Source: Microbacterium sp. (GTDB taxonomy: Bacteria; Actinomycetota; Actinomycetes; Actinomycetales; Microbacteriaceae). From it: a stretch of 64,000 nt of DNA. How positions within the stretch are numbered: the stretch's first letter is position 1; every line of letters begins with the position of its first letter. The notes under the pieces are model-generated. The model saw only the letters and a program-made list of their open reading frames with translations, had not been told where the DNA came from and did not search any database. The translations under genes and the position numbers were made by a program. Positions 17,604 through 26,344 of the stretch are shown piece by piece. The stretch covers positions 69,605-133,604 of the forward strand of contig QFPM01000006.1 of NCBI GenBank assembly GCA_003248655.1. The letters run 5' to 3'.

Positions 17604-19038
17604 CGATGGGCCTTTCCACGGGCAGCGCGTAGTGCTGCGAACGGGATGTCGCGGCCACGGCCGCGGCGAGAGTCACTGTACCAACGCGGCCCATGAACAT
17701 CGTCAGGGCGAGGACGTACACGGCCGGATCGGGGAGCTCCGCCGTGAGCCCCGTCGAGAGCCCCACGGTCGCGAACCCCGAGATGACGTCGAAGAGCACC
17801 TTCTCGATCGGCGCCCCGGTCAGCTGCCCGATCGTGATGGTCGAGATCGCGACGATCGTCGATCCCCACGCGACGACCGAGAGTGCGACGCGCTGCACGT
17901 CGCTCGGGATGCGGCGGCCGAACGCCTGCACGCTCGGACGCCCCTTGGCCTCCGACCACACCGCGAGGGCGAGGACCGCGAGAGTTGTCACCTTGATACC
18001 GCCGGCGGTGGATGCCGAGCCGCCGCCGACGAACATCAGCATCGATCCGACGACGAGCGACGAGCCGCCCAGCTCCGACATGTCGATCACGCTGAACCCG
18101 CCCGAGCGGGTCATCGCCGAGAGGAAGAACGACTGGAACGTCGTGTCCCAGGCATCCATTCCGCCGAGGGTCGCGGGGTTGTCGTACTCGAGCAGGAGGA
18201 ACACCGCGGCGCCGGCGAAGAAGAGGATGACGGTCGTGATGATCGTGAGCTTCGCGTGCAGCGACCAGCGGCGGAGGTGGAAGTGGTGCCGCCAGAGCGT
18301 GAAGATGACGGGGAACCCGATCGACCCGAGGAAGACGCCCGCCATCAGCACCGTGAGGAAGAAGTAGTCCTGCGCGAACGGGGTGAGCCCGCCGGCGTTG
18401 GGGGTGAACCCGGTGTTCGTGAACGACATCGCCGCATAGAACGGCGCCTCCCACAGCGCCGTGAGCGGGTCGACGCCGTTGATCAAGAGCGATGGGTAAA
18501 GCAGCACTGCGAGAGCGGCCTCGATGACGAGGGTCGACAGGGCGACTGTCGCAAGTAGCTGGCCGACTTCGCCGAGCCGCACGGTCTGGCCTTCGTTCAC
18601 CGGCCCGCCGTGGGCGCGCAGCGGATTCGAGTCGCCCGCCGCGAGCAGCTTCGCGCGAAGGCCGAGGCGCTTCGAGATGACGAGGCCGAGGATGGATGCG
18701 AGGGTCAGAACCCCCAGCGCTCCGACGTTGACGCCGATGTAGACGAGCACATGGCCCAGCGGTGACCAGTGCGTCGCCATGTCGACGGTCGACAGTCCCG
18801 TGACGCAGATCGTCGACACGGCCGTGAACAGCGCGTCGGCGAACGGCGTGCGCGTGCCGTCGGCGGATGCCGCGGGCAGCGAGAACAAGAACGTGAACAG
18901 CAGGATGAGCGTCAAGAAGACGAGGACGGCGAAGCGCGACGGCGAGGCCATCGCGAGCTCGCGCAGCGCGTGAGCGACGCGGCGCAGGGCGTCCGACAGC
19001 CGTCGCCCGGCGCGGGCGGCGACGGAATCCTCCGTCAT
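17596..19038 (-). CDS. ktrB: Potassium channel subunit KtrB/TrkH
   Basis: Membrane potassium translocator of 480 residues. The four pore-loop repeats are recognisable with their selectivity-filter glycines: CVTGLST (Gly81), TNTGFTP (Gly210), RSGGFSV (Gly313/314) and ATVGLST (Gly426). The gate-loop segment GGGSASTAGG lies at about 338-347. About eight to ten hydrophobic helices are visible. AAGGAGG lies five bases before ATG; TACCAT on the minus strand (19072-19077) is a likely -10. First gene of the ktrB-ktrA operon. Confidence 0.93.
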   Translation of the reverse strand: MTEDSVAARAGRRLSDALRRVAHALRELAMASPSRFAVLVFLTLILLFTFLFSLPAASADGTRTPFADALFTAVSTICVTGLSTVDMATHWSPLGHVLVYIGVNVGALGVLTLASILGLVISKRLGLRAKLLAAGDSNPLRAHGGPVNEGQTVRLGEVGQLLATVALSTLVIEAALAVLLYPSLLINGVDPLTALWEAPFYAAMSFTNTGFTPNAGGLTPFAQDYFFLTVLMAGVFLGSIGFPVIFTLWRHHFHLRRWSLHAKLTIITTVILFFAGAAVFLLLEYDNPATLGGMDAWDTTFQSFFLSAMTRSGGFSVIDMSELGGSSLVVGSMLMFVGGGSASTAGGIKVTTLAVLALAVWSEAKGRPSVQAFGRRIPSDVQRVALSVVAWGSTIVAISTITIGQLTGAPIEKVLFDVISGFATVGLSTGLTAELPDPAVYVLALTMFMGRVGTVTLAAAVAATSRSQHYALPVERPIVG

Positions 19039-19095
19039 GGCCGCCTCCTTGTCTGGTTTGGTGGCGTCTCATGGTACCTGGAGCGCGACGCGGGC

Positions 19096-19101
19096 TAACC
19101 T
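19096..19101 (+). promoter_or_regulatory. -10 box of the ArsR-type gene
   Basis: TAACCT ends six bases before the ATG at 19108, predicting a leaderless transcript. The divergent ktrB promoter lies within 30 bp, so the regulator could affect both; this is inference. Confidence 0.5.
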
Positions 19102-19107
19102 TAGGTC

Positions 19108-19518
19108 ATGGCGGACATCTTCGACGTGATCGCCGACGGCACCCGTCGGGACATCCTGCGGCTGCTGCGCGAGCGCGCGGCATCCGGTGACGAGGGCACG
19201 AGCGTGTCGCAGATCGTCGGTGAGCTGGGGATCAGTCAGCCCACCGTCTCGAAGCACCTCAAGGTGCTGCGCGAGGCCGAGCTCGTGTCGGTGCGCGAAG
19301 AGGGTCAGCACCGCTACTACAGCCTCGACACGGCGCCGCTCGACGAGGTCGACGACTGGCTCGTCACGTTCTTCGACGACGGGATCGCCGCCGCCGCGGC
19401 CGCCGGTACCACGGCGTTGCCCGATTCGGCCGCTGCCGCCGCCGACATGGTGGGGCGCGCTGCGGCATCCACGAAGCATGCCTTCGACAGCATGCTCAAG
19501 CGCATTCCCGGGCGCTGA
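19108..19518 (+). CDS. ArsR-family winged-helix regulator
   Basis: A 136-residue DNA-binding protein. The N-terminal 75 residues form a winged helix (IADGTRRDILRLL; recognition region GISQPTVSKHLKVLREAELV; wing VREEGQHRYYSL). The Ala-rich C-terminal half has no metal-binding cysteine pair, so it is probably not a metal sensor. It is divergently placed from ktrBA with 69 bp between the starts, which makes those genes or itself the likely targets. Confidence 0.88.
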   Translation: MADIFDVIADGTRRDILRLLRERAASGDEGTSVSQIVGELGISQPTVSKHLKVLREAELVSVREEGQHRYYSLDTAPLDEVDDWLVTFFDDGIAAAAAAGTTALPDSAAAAADMVGRAAASTKHAFDSMLKRIPGR

Positions 19519-19553
19519 TCCCGAGTACTCACTAATCACAGCCGTCTCAGAGG

Positions 19554-19583
19554 TTTACACGCGCACCACGAGACCCCTAATGT
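19554..19583 (+). promoter_or_regulatory. Promoter of the BldC-like gene
   Basis: TTTACA (19554-19559), an 18-bp spacer and TAATGT (19578-19583) form one of the few near-consensus housekeeping promoters in the window. Transcription would start near 19590, leaving a leader of about 40 nt with a normal ribosome site. This also argues against a start at 19582. Confidence 0.65.
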
Positions 19584-19629
19584 GGGGGAGATGCGCGAGC
19601 GCGCTGGGGTTTTCGCGGGAAGTAGGAAC

Positions 19630-19821
19630 ATGGCAGAGCTGTCCGACGTGCGTTTTCTGACCGTCGCCGAGGTGGCGGAGATCATGCGCGTGTCGAAGAT
19701 GACGGTGTACCGCCTCGTGCACTCCGGCGAGCTCCCCGCCGTGCGGTTCGGCCGTAGCTACCGCGTGCCCGAGACGGCCGTCTCCGCCGCCCTGCAACGG
19801 CCTGTCGCCGACGTCGGCTAG
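19630..19821 (+). CDS. BldC-like MerR/excisionase-type DNA-binding protein
   Basis: A 63-residue protein that is almost entirely one winged helix-turn-helix: FLTVAEVAEIMRVSKMTVYR, then LVHSGELPAVRFGRSYRVPE. Size and sequence match BldC, the small regulator conserved in actinobacteria (in Streptomyces it controls entry into development). The ATG at 19630 follows GGAAGTAGGAAC and suits the promoter mapped upstream. Its place next to bS22 is shared with M. tuberculosis Rv0500A/Rv0500B (from memory). Confidence 0.9.
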   Translation: MAELSDVRFLTVAEVAEIMRVSKMTVYRLVHSGELPAVRFGRSYRVPETAVSAALQRPVADVG

Positions 19822-19905
19822 ACTGTTCCGACGGCATCTTTCGCGGGTGCCTGTTCCCGGACGCGGAAGACGCGCGTCCAGACCCCTGACATAGTGAGGT
19901 TTTCC

Positions 19906-20004
19906 GTGGGTTCTGTCATCAAGAAGCGCCGCAAGCGCATGGCGAAGAAGAAGCACCGCAAGCTGCTTCGCAAGACTCGCCACCAGCGCCGCAACAAGAA
20001 GTAA
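19906..20004 (+). CDS. Small ribosomal subunit protein bS22 (AURKAIP1/COX24 domain)
   Basis: A 32-residue, extremely basic protein with GTG start (MGSVIKKRRKRMAKKKHRKL, then LRKTRHQRRNKK). It matches the actinobacterial mini-protein first seen in mycobacterial 30S subunits and now called bS22. It is too short for most gene finders. GTGAGG lies six bases upstream of GTG; TAGACT at 19819-19824 may be its own -10, overlapping the end of the BldC-like gene. A strong hairpin follows the stop. Confidence 0.93.
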   Translation: MGSVIKKRRKRMAKKKHRKLLRKTRHQRRNKK

Positions 20005-20021
20005 CTGCGGCACGCACACCG

Positions 20022-20059
20022 AGCGCCTGTCCCCGGGATCGATGATCCGGACGGGCGCT
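20022..20059 (+). terminator. Hairpin terminator after bS22
   Basis: AGCGCCTGTCC pairs with GGACGGGCGCT, closed by GGGATC/GATCC, followed by TCGTGTTT. It isolates bS22 from the next gene. Confidence 0.6.
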
Positions 20060-20097
20060 TCGTGTTTGCGTCGTCACGCGGTGGCAGGATGGATGCC

Positions 20098-20394
20098 GTG
20101 ACGAGTCTCACGATCATCTCCAAGCCCGACTGCCACCTGTGCGACGTGGCGCGCGAGATCGTCGAGACCGTCGTCGCCGACTATCCGGAGGACGAGGTGT
20201 CGATCGAGGAGCTCTCGATCGCGGCCGACCCGGCTCTCCACGCGCAGTGGTGGGAGAAGATCCCGGTCGTTCTCATCGACGATCGGCTCCACGCGCACTG
20301 GCGACTCGACGCCGCGCGGCTGCGCACGGCCCTGGATGCGGCGCGCGACGCCGCAGCTCTCGAAGCCGCAGCACCCGAAGGGAACCCCGCATGA
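20098..20394 (+). CDS. Glutaredoxin-family thioredoxin-fold protein
   Basis: A 98-residue protein of the short glutaredoxin-like family. The redox motif is CHLC in ISKPDCHLCDVA near the N-terminus; the cis-proline is in KIPVVLIDD. GTG 20098 is preferred over the upstream ATG 20089 because CAGGAT (20085-20090) lies seven bases before it. The stop overlaps the next start (ATGA). The redox partner is unknown; it is not linked to the cytochrome c maturation genes here. Confidence 0.82.
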   Translation: MTSLTIISKPDCHLCDVAREIVETVVADYPEDEVSIEELSIAADPALHAQWWEKIPVVLIDDRLHAHWRLDAARLRTALDAARDAAALEAAAPEGNPA

Positions 20395-20705
20395 TCCGTC
20401 ACGTCGTCGCGTGGAAGCTCGCCGCCGAGGACGCCGCCGAACGGCGCGCACAGGCGGCGAAGATCACCGCCGACCTGCTCGCGCTCCGGGGCGTCGTCCC
20501 CTCGATCCTCGACATCTCGATCGGTCCGGACGTGCTCGGGGGCGGCAACTGGGATCTCGCGCTCGTCGCCGACTTCGCCGACGCCGCCGGGCTCGAGGCG
20601 TATGCGACCCATCCCGACCACCAGGTCGTCGTCGCGTACGTGCGCTCGGTGACCGCAGACCGCGTCGCCGTCGACTTCGAGCTCAGCGGAAGTCGCGATC
20701 GCTGA
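20391..20705 (+). CDS. Dabb (stress-responsive A/B barrel) protein
   Basis: A 104-residue single Dabb domain: IRHVVAWKL at the N-terminus, then the helix and strands DISIGPDVLGG, DLALVADF and ATHPDHQVVVAYV. Such barrels dimerise; some are enzymes or monooxygenase-like, others structural. It is coupled to the glutaredoxin-like gene. Its last 23 bp overlap the convergent acyl-CoA ligase gene. Confidence 0.82.
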   Translation: MIRHVVAWKLAAEDAAERRAQAAKITADLLALRGVVPSILDISIGPDVLGGGNWDLALVADFADAAGLEAYATHPDHQVVVAYVRSVTADRVAVDFELSGSRDR

Positions 20706-22404
20706 ACTCTCCCGCGGGGGGCTGCGCGCCGCGTGAGGACTCCGCCGCGCGCAGCTCGATGCGGCGGATCTTGCCGGAGATCGTCTTGGGCAGCTCGTCG
20801 ACGATCTCGAGGCGCCGCACCCGCTGGTACGCGGAGAGGCGGGCGCGGGAGTGCGCGAAGATCTCGCGCGCCGCCTCGCGGTGGTCTTCCGGCGCGAGCG
20901 CGGAGAGTCGGACGAAGGCCTTGGGCACGGCGAGCCGCAGCGGGTCCGGGCTCGGCACGACCGCCGCCTCGGCGACGGCCGGGTGTTCGAGCAGCACCGA
21001 TTCCAGCTCGAACGGCGAGATCTTGTAGTCGGATGCCTTGAACACGTCGTCGCTGCGACCGACGTAGGTGAGATAGCCGTCGGCATCCCGGCTCGCGATG
21101 TCGCCGCTGCGGTAATAGCCGTTCGCGGTGGCGCGGGCGGTGCGCTCGGGAGCGTCGTGGTACCCGTCCATGAGGCCGAGGATCGGGCGTGACAGGTCGA
21201 GGCAGATCTCGCCCTCGTCCGCCGCGACCTCGCCCGTCTCGGGGTCGAGGAGGACGACCGGGTAGCCCGGCAGCGGGCGGCCCATCGAGCCGTCCTTGAC
21301 GAGCTGACCGGGGGAGTTGCCGATCGCGCAGGTCATCTCGGTCTGGCCGTAGCCGTCGCGGATCGTGGCCCCCCAGGCATCCCGCACCCGCGCGATGACC
21401 TCGGGATTGAGCGGCTCGCCGGCGCCCAGCAGTTCGCGGGGCGGATGCCGCAGCTGACCGAGGTCCGCCTGGATCAGCATGCGCCACACCGTCGGCGGAG
21501 CGCAGAAGGTGGTCACGGCGTGCGTGTCCATGACGTGCATGAGGGTCGCCGCGTCGAAGCGGTCGTAGTTGTAGACGAACACGGTCGCCTGCGCGAGGAA
21601 TGGCGAGAAGAAGTTGCTCCACGCGTGCTTGCCCCACCCGGGCGACGAGATGTTCATGTGCACGTCGCCGGGGCGGACGCCCAGCCACCAGAGCGTCGAG
21701 AGGTGTCCGACCGGGTACGACACGTGGGTGTGACGGACGAGCTTCGGAGTGGCCGATGTCGTGCCCGACGTGAAGTAGAGCAGGTTGAGCTCGTCGGCGC
21801 GCGTCGGGCCGGTGGGCTCGAAGGTCGTCGGCGCGCTCTGGGAGGCGGCGAAGTCGAGCCAGCCGGATGCCGCGCCGACGGCGATGCGCAGCACGTCGGC
21901 ATCCACACCCGAGGCACGACCCGTGACCTCTGTGGGGGCGATGATCGCACGCGCGCCCGAGTGGGTCACCCGGTAGGCGAGGTCGTCGGCCGACAGCAGC
22001 GTCGTGGTCGGGATGGCGACGGCGCCGAGCTTCGTCAGCGCGAGCATCGTCTCCCACAGCTCGATCTGATTGCCGAGCATCACGACGACGCGGTCGCCGC
22101 GGCGAAGTCCCACCTGCGCGAACCACGCGGCGACCTGGTCGGAGCGCCGCGACAGGTCGCCGTACGTCCACGACCGGTCGCTCAGGTCGGTCTCGACGAT
22201 CGTCACGGCGGCGCGATCGGGGTGCTCTCCGGCGACGACGTCGAACCACTCCAGCGCGAAGTTGAACTCGTCGAGCTCGGGCCACGCGAAGTCGGTGACG
22301 GCTCCGACGTAGTCGTCGGAGTGGGCGAAGAGCACGTCGCGCGCCGTGCGCACCTTCACGGTCGCGGGTGTGGCGGGGCGTCCGAGGACAGGCAGATCAG
22401 GCAC
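20683..22404 (-). CDS. AMP-binding acyl-CoA synthetase (ACSM-like)
   Basis: A 573-residue adenylate-forming ligase that activates a carboxylic acid to its CoA thioester. Visible are the P-loop YFTSGTTSATPK, the A5 motif GYGQTEMT, A7/A8 YYRSGDIASRDADGYLTYVG followed by RSDDVFKASDYKISPFELE, and the C-terminal lysine motif PKTISGKIRR. The DVFKASDYKISPFE and KTISGKIRR forms are closest to medium-chain (ACSM) ligases; the exact acid is unknown. GTG start with TAGCCT six bases upstream (minus strand, 22411-22416), a leaderless signal. Confidence 0.85.
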   Translation of the reverse strand: MPDLPVLGRPATPATVKVRTARDVLFAHSDDYVGAVTDFAWPELDEFNFALEWFDVVAGEHPDRAAVTIVETDLSDRSWTYGDLSRRSDQVAAWFAQVGLRRGDRVVVMLGNQIELWETMLALTKLGAVAIPTTTLLSADDLAYRVTHSGARAIIAPTEVTGRASGVDADVLRIAVGAASGWLDFAASQSAPTTFEPTGPTRADELNLLYFTSGTTSATPKLVRHTHVSYPVGHLSTLWWLGVRPGDVHMNISSPGWGKHAWSNFFSPFLAQATVFVYNYDRFDAATLMHVMDTHAVTTFCAPPTVWRMLIQADLGQLRHPPRELLGAGEPLNPEVIARVRDAWGATIRDGYGQTEMTCAIGNSPGQLVKDGSMGRPLPGYPVVLLDPETGEVAADEGEICLDLSRPILGLMDGYHDAPERTARATANGYYRSGDIASRDADGYLTYVGRSDDVFKASDYKISPFELESVLLEHPAVAEAAVVPSPDPLRLAVPKAFVRLSALAPEDHREAAREIFAHSRARLSAYQRVRRLEIVDELPKTISGKIRRIELRAAESSRGAQPPAGEFSDRDFR

Positions 22405-22456
22405 CCGCTCAGGCTATGCCTCGCCCCATGCCGTCACCGACATGGCGCGCGCGCCG

Positions 22457-23560
22457 TCACGGACGCGGGCGCACCGTCACGGGCGCGGTCGCGAGGGTGA
22501 CCCGCACGCGCTCGCCGTACTCGAGCCGCTCGTCGGCGCCGTGCTGCACGCGCACGATGACCCCGTCGTCGGTGCGCAGGACCGACCGGCGGAAGCTGCC
22601 GAGGAACGTGCTCTCGTCGACCTGTGCGAGCGCGCCCCCGGCATCCGCGTCGGCCAGCGGGGCGAGCCGCACGTTCTCGGGCCGCACGAGCACGTCGACG
22701 GCGCCGTGCGCAGGCTCGCCCTGGATGGGAAGGCGGGCGCCCCACACCGTGACGACGTCGCCTTCCGCATCGCCCGGGAGTGAGCTCGACAGGCCGACGA
22801 ACGCCGCGACGGCGGGGGTCTGCGGGCGCAGGTACAGGTCTTCGGGCGTGCCGATCTGCTCGATGCGCCCGGCATCCATGACCGCGATCCGGTCGGAGAC
22901 CGCGAGGGCCTCCTCCTGATCGTGCGTCACGAACACCGTCGTGATGCCCAGCCGCAGCTGGAGCCGGCGGATCTCGTCGCGCAGCTGCACGCGCACCTTC
23001 GCGTCGAGGGCCGACAGCGGCTCGTCGAGCAGCAGCACCCGCGGCTCGGTCACGAGCGCCCGGGCGAGGGCGACGCGCTGCTGCTGGCCGCCCGAGAGCT
23101 GGTGCGGGTAGCGGTCGGCGAGGTGGCCGAGCCCGACGAGCTCGAGCGCCGCCTGCGCGCGGGTGGTCGCCGGTGCGCGCCCGACTCCCCGCCGACGCAG
23201 ACCGAACGCGGTGTTGTCGACGATGCGCAGGTGCGGGAACAGCGAGTACGACTGGAACACCATGCCGATGTCGCGGCGGTTGGTCGGCACGCGTGACACG
23301 TCGCGGCCGCCGAGGAGGACGGCGCCGGCATCCGCACTCTCGAGCCCGGCGAGCACGCGCAGCGCCGTCGTCTTGCCGCAGCCCGACGGCCCCAGCAGCG
23401 ACACGAACTCGCCCGGCGCGACGTCGAGGTCGACGCCGTGGAGCACGCGCGTCGTGCCGAAGCTCTTCTCGATCGACTGCAGCTGCACGCGGGTGCCCTC
23501 GCCCGCTTCGGCGAGCAGCAGGTTGTCGGCGGTGCGGGGGAGGGCGCGATCGAGGCTCAC
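22457..23560 (-). CDS. ABC importer ATPase (spermidine/iron/thiamine-type)
   Basis: A 367-residue ATPase of the PotA/FbpC type. Walker A is GPSGCGKTT (about residue 57), the Q-loop MVFQSYSLFPH, the signature LSGGQQQRVALARAL, Walker B VLLLDEPLSALD and the H-loop TVFVTHDQEEA. A C-terminal TOBE region follows (VLVRPENVRL). The GTG start at 23560 follows AAAGGACCGCCC and overlaps the permease stop (GTGA). Last gene of a four-gene operon: binding protein, two permeases, ATPase. Confidence 0.9.
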   Translation of the reverse strand: MSLDRALPRTADNLLLAEAGEGTRVQLQSIEKSFGTTRVLHGVDLDVAPGEFVSLLGPSGCGKTTALRVLAGLESADAGAVLLGGRDVSRVPTNRRDIGMVFQSYSLFPHLRIVDNTAFGLRRRGVGRAPATTRAQAALELVGLGHLADRYPHQLSGGQQQRVALARALVTEPRVLLLDEPLSALDAKVRVQLRDEIRRLQLRLGITTVFVTHDQEEALAVSDRIAVMDAGRIEQIGTPEDLYLRPQTPAVAAFVGLSSSLPGDAEGDVVTVWGARLPIQGEPAHGAVDVLVRPENVRLAPLADADAGGALAQVDESTFLGSFRRSVLRTDDGVIVRVQHGADERLEYGERVRVTLATAPVTVRPRP

Positions 23561-24351
23561 GGGCGGTCCTTTCGGGTGCCGCGCGCGGCGCGGCCGATGA
23601 CGAGGAGGAGGACGAAGCAGAACAGCAGCGCGAGCAGCGTGAAGATCGACGGGGTGTACGGGTCCTGCTTCTGCACCACGACCATCGCGGTCTGGAACAC
23701 CTGCCTGTTCAGCAGCGACGCGATCGTGAACTCGCCCAGGACGACCGCGATGGAGATGAGGGATGCCGCGAGCAGGCCCGGTCGCAGGTTCGGCGCGAGC
23801 ACCCGCACGACGACGTCGAACCAGTTGGCGCCGAGCGAGCGCGCGGCCTCGGCCAGGGTGCGGAGGTCGACCGCGTCGATCGACGCCTGGATCGAGCGGT
23901 AGGCGAAGGGCAGCACCGTGATGCCGTACGCGAACGCGAGGGTCCACGTTCCGGTGCCGAGCAGCCGCCCGATCTGCAGGTAGATCGGCGCGAGCCCGAC
24001 GACGAGCACGATCGCGGGGATCGAGATCGGCAGCAGCACGGCGAACTCGAACCCGCGCCGCAGCCGCGGGAAGCGCAGCGCCACGAGCACCATCGTCGGC
24101 GCGAGCAGGACGAGCACGATCGCGACGGTGACCACCGCGAGGACGAGCGAGTTGCCCAGGCCCGTCCAGATCGGCTTCAGCTGCGCGGTCGTGCTGGGAT
24201 CGAGCAGGCCCGCCCAGCGCGAGAACGACAGACTGCCGTCCGGCATCCGGAGCGTGTAGAGCAGGGTCGACAGCAGCGGGATCGCGAAGAACGCCCCGAC
24301 GAGCACGCCGATGATCCAACGGGTCGCGAGCGAGGGAGCGATGCGGTTCAC
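23557..24351 (-). CDS. ABC importer permease 2
   Basis: A 264-residue inner-membrane permease with about six helices. The coupling EAA loop is LAEAARSLGANWFDVVVRVLAPNLRPG. The start could be GTG 24351, which overlaps the previous stop as GTGA and has GAGG nine bases upstream, or GTG 24360. The CysW/PotC/FbpB-like outline fits the ATPase type. Substrate cannot be read from sequence. Confidence 0.87.
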   Translation of the reverse strand: MNRIAPSLATRWIIGVLVGAFFAIPLLSTLLYTLRMPDGSLSFSRWAGLLDPSTTAQLKPIWTGLGNSLVLAVVTVAIVLVLLAPTMVLVALRFPRLRRGFEFAVLLPISIPAIVLVVGLAPIYLQIGRLLGTGTWTLAFAYGITVLPFAYRSIQASIDAVDLRTLAEAARSLGANWFDVVVRVLAPNLRPGLLAASLISIAVVLGEFTIASLLNRQVFQTAMVVVQKQDPYTPSIFTLLALLFCFVLLLVIGRAARGTRKDRP

Positions 24352-25217
24352 GACTGCCACCTCGCGGCGCGGCGCTGGATGACCGAGTACGCGGCCATCA
24401 CGACGCCGACGACGACGATCATGCCGAGGGCGAGGGCGCCCGCGAGGTTCTCGCGGCCGAGCACCGTCTCGCTCGTGAGCGCGGCGCGGATCTGCAGCGG
24501 CACGATCTGCGAGCCCTGGCTGGCGAGCGCGGCGGCCGTCGCGTACGACGAGAACGCGTTGGCGAACAGCAGCAGGAGGCTTGCGAGGAACGACGGGGCG
24601 AGCACGGGGATGCCCACGCGCAGCCAGAAGCTCGCGCGGGTGCCGCCCAGGGTCAGGTTCGCCTCGGCCCACTGCGGACGGAGGGCCGACAGAGCGGGCA
24701 TGAAGGTGATGATCATCAGCGGGATCTGGAAGTAGATGTAGGGCAGGAACAGCCCCGGCAGCTCGTACAGCCACGTGCCGTTCGCGAAGATGTCGATGCC
24801 GAAGCCGTCGAGCAGGAACACCCGCACGACACCCTGGATGCCGATCGTCGCGATGAAGGCGAACGCGAGCATGACGCCGCCGAACTGGGCGAGCACGCCC
24901 GCCGCGGCATCGACCGACGACCGGATCGCGCCGTCGGGGCGAAGGCCCAGCAGCGCGTAGCACGCGAGGGCGCCCACGACCGCGCCGACGATCGCCGTGA
25001 TCAGCGAGAGCACGGCCGAGTTCGCGAACGTCGTGAGGATCAGCGGATCGCCGAGTGCGGCGAGGTTGTCCCACGTGAACGAGCCGTCCCGGGTGAAGAA
25101 CCCCGATCCCACGGAGAGCACCGTCGGCACCGCGAGGAACAGCACGACGTATGCCGCGAACGGGACGAGCCCGAGCCACGCGAACGATCGCGTGGCTCGG
25201 GCGGGGGTGACGGTCAC
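24348..25217 (-). CDS. ABC importer permease 1
   Basis: A 289-residue permease with six predicted helices, starting VTVTPARATRSFAWLGLVPF. The EAA-like loop is EANLTLGGTRASFWLRVGIPVLAPS. GTG 25217 overlaps the binding-protein stop (GTGA). It pairs with permease 2 to form the heterodimeric channel. Confidence 0.87.
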   Translation of the reverse strand: MTVTPARATRSFAWLGLVPFAAYVVLFLAVPTVLSVGSGFFTRDGSFTWDNLAALGDPLILTTFANSAVLSLITAIVGAVVGALACYALLGLRPDGAIRSSVDAAAGVLAQFGGVMLAFAFIATIGIQGVVRVFLLDGFGIDIFANGTWLYELPGLFLPYIYFQIPLMIITFMPALSALRPQWAEANLTLGGTRASFWLRVGIPVLAPSFLASLLLLFANAFSSYATAAALASQGSQIVPLQIRAALTSETVLGRENLAGALALGMIVVVGVVMAAYSVIQRRAARWQS

Positions 25218-26344
25218 TGGACCGCCGACGCCCACTTCTCGCCGAGGAGCGTGCCCGCGGCGGTCGACTGCGCCTCGGTCGGCACGACGGTGTCGGCCGG
25301 GGCTTCGGGGAGGGCATCGGCCAGCTCGCTGTCGATCGTCCCGGCATCCGTCATCGCCGCCATGCGCACGGGACGCGCGCCGCCCTTGAGCCAGAGGTTC
25401 TGCACGTCGTCGCTGTAGAGGAACTCCTGCCACAGGCGGGCCGCCGCCGGGTGCGGGGCGCTCTTGTTGATCGCCTGGTTGTAATAGCCGGCGTACCCGG
25501 TGCCGTCGAAGACGACGACCTTCCAGGCCGGGTTGTCGGTCGCGTGCGCGGCGTTGAGGTAGTCCCAGTCGAAGACGACCGGGGTCTCGCCGCTCGCGAC
25601 GGTCGCCGTCGTGACGTCGACCTTCAGCAGGTTGCCCGCCTTCTGCAGCTCGCCGAAGAAGTCGATGCCCGGCTGGAAGTCGTCGAGCGTGCCGCCCGAC
25701 TGCACCGTCGCGAGGCCGACGGCCGCGAAGGCGGCACCGGCCTGCGTCGGGTCGCCGTTGATGGCCACCGCACCCTTGTACGCGGGGGTCAGCAGGTCGT
25801 CGAGCGAGGTCGGCGCGTCGAACTTCGACGAGTCGTAGCCGACCGACATGTAGCCGCCGTAGTCGCCGACGAACAGGCCCGTGGGCTCTTTCAGGGCGTC
25901 AGGGATGTCGTCCCACGTCTGCACCTTGTAGGGCGCGAAGACGTCGGTGTTCTGGAGGGCGACGGTCAGGCCGATGTCGAACACGTCGGGCGCGGTGTCA
26001 AGGCCCTCGTTCGTCTTCGCGGCCTGGATCTCCTCGGCGCTCGAGACATCGGGCGACTGCTCGTTGATCGTGATCTCGGGGTAGCGCTCGGCGAACAGGT
26101 CGAGGATCTCGCCGTAGTTCGCCCAGTCGCGCGGCAGCGCGATGACGTTGAGCTGGCCCTCGGCCTTGGCCGCGGCCTCGAGGTCGGCGAAGCTGCCGAA
26201 GTCGGCGACGCTCGTCGCGGTGGCCGCGTCGGCGCCCGCGCTCGGGGCCGTCTCCGCGGTGCCGCCGCAGGCGGTGAGGGCGAGGGCCGCGACCGATGCC
26301 ACGGCAGTGGCGATCAGTGCGCGACGAAGGATCGTGCGGTGCAT
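25214..26344 (-). CDS. ABC importer substrate-binding lipoprotein
   Basis: A 376-residue periplasmic-binding-type protein anchored as a lipoprotein: the signal peptide ends in the lipobox LTAC-GG (Cys at about 26). The fold is that of the PotD/FbpA/2-aminoethylphosphonate group (LNVIALPRDWANYGEIL near the start; later TPVVFDWDYLNA and WQEFLYSDDVQNLWL). The ligand is not clear; no phosphonate, thiamine or iron gene is adjacent. AGAGGAAC lies before ATG inside an inverted repeat described separately. Confidence 0.88.
   Translation of the reverse strand: MHRTILRRALIATAVASVAALALTACGGTAETAPSAGADAATATSVADFGSFADLEAAAKAEGQLNVIALPRDWANYGEILDLFAERYPEITINEQSPDVSSAEEIQAAKTNEGLDTAPDVFDIGLTVALQNTDVFAPYKVQTWDDIPDALKEPTGLFVGDYGGYMSVGYDSSKFDAPTSLDDLLTPAYKGAVAINGDPTQAGAAFAAVGLATVQSGGTLDDFQPGIDFFGELQKAGNLLKVDVTTATVASGETPVVFDWDYLNAAHATDNPAWKVVVFDGTGYAGYYNQAINKSAPHPAAARLWQEFLYSDDVQNLWLKGGARPVRMAAMTDAGTIDSELADALPEAPADTVVPTEAQSTAAGTLLGEKWASAVQ

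Noticed and set aside
22457..24319. Long minus-strand frames joining the ABC ATPase or permeases to upstream sequence
   Set aside because: The upstream parts are out-of-frame readings of the neighbouring permease genes. The GTG starts with GTGA overlaps give normal family lengths.
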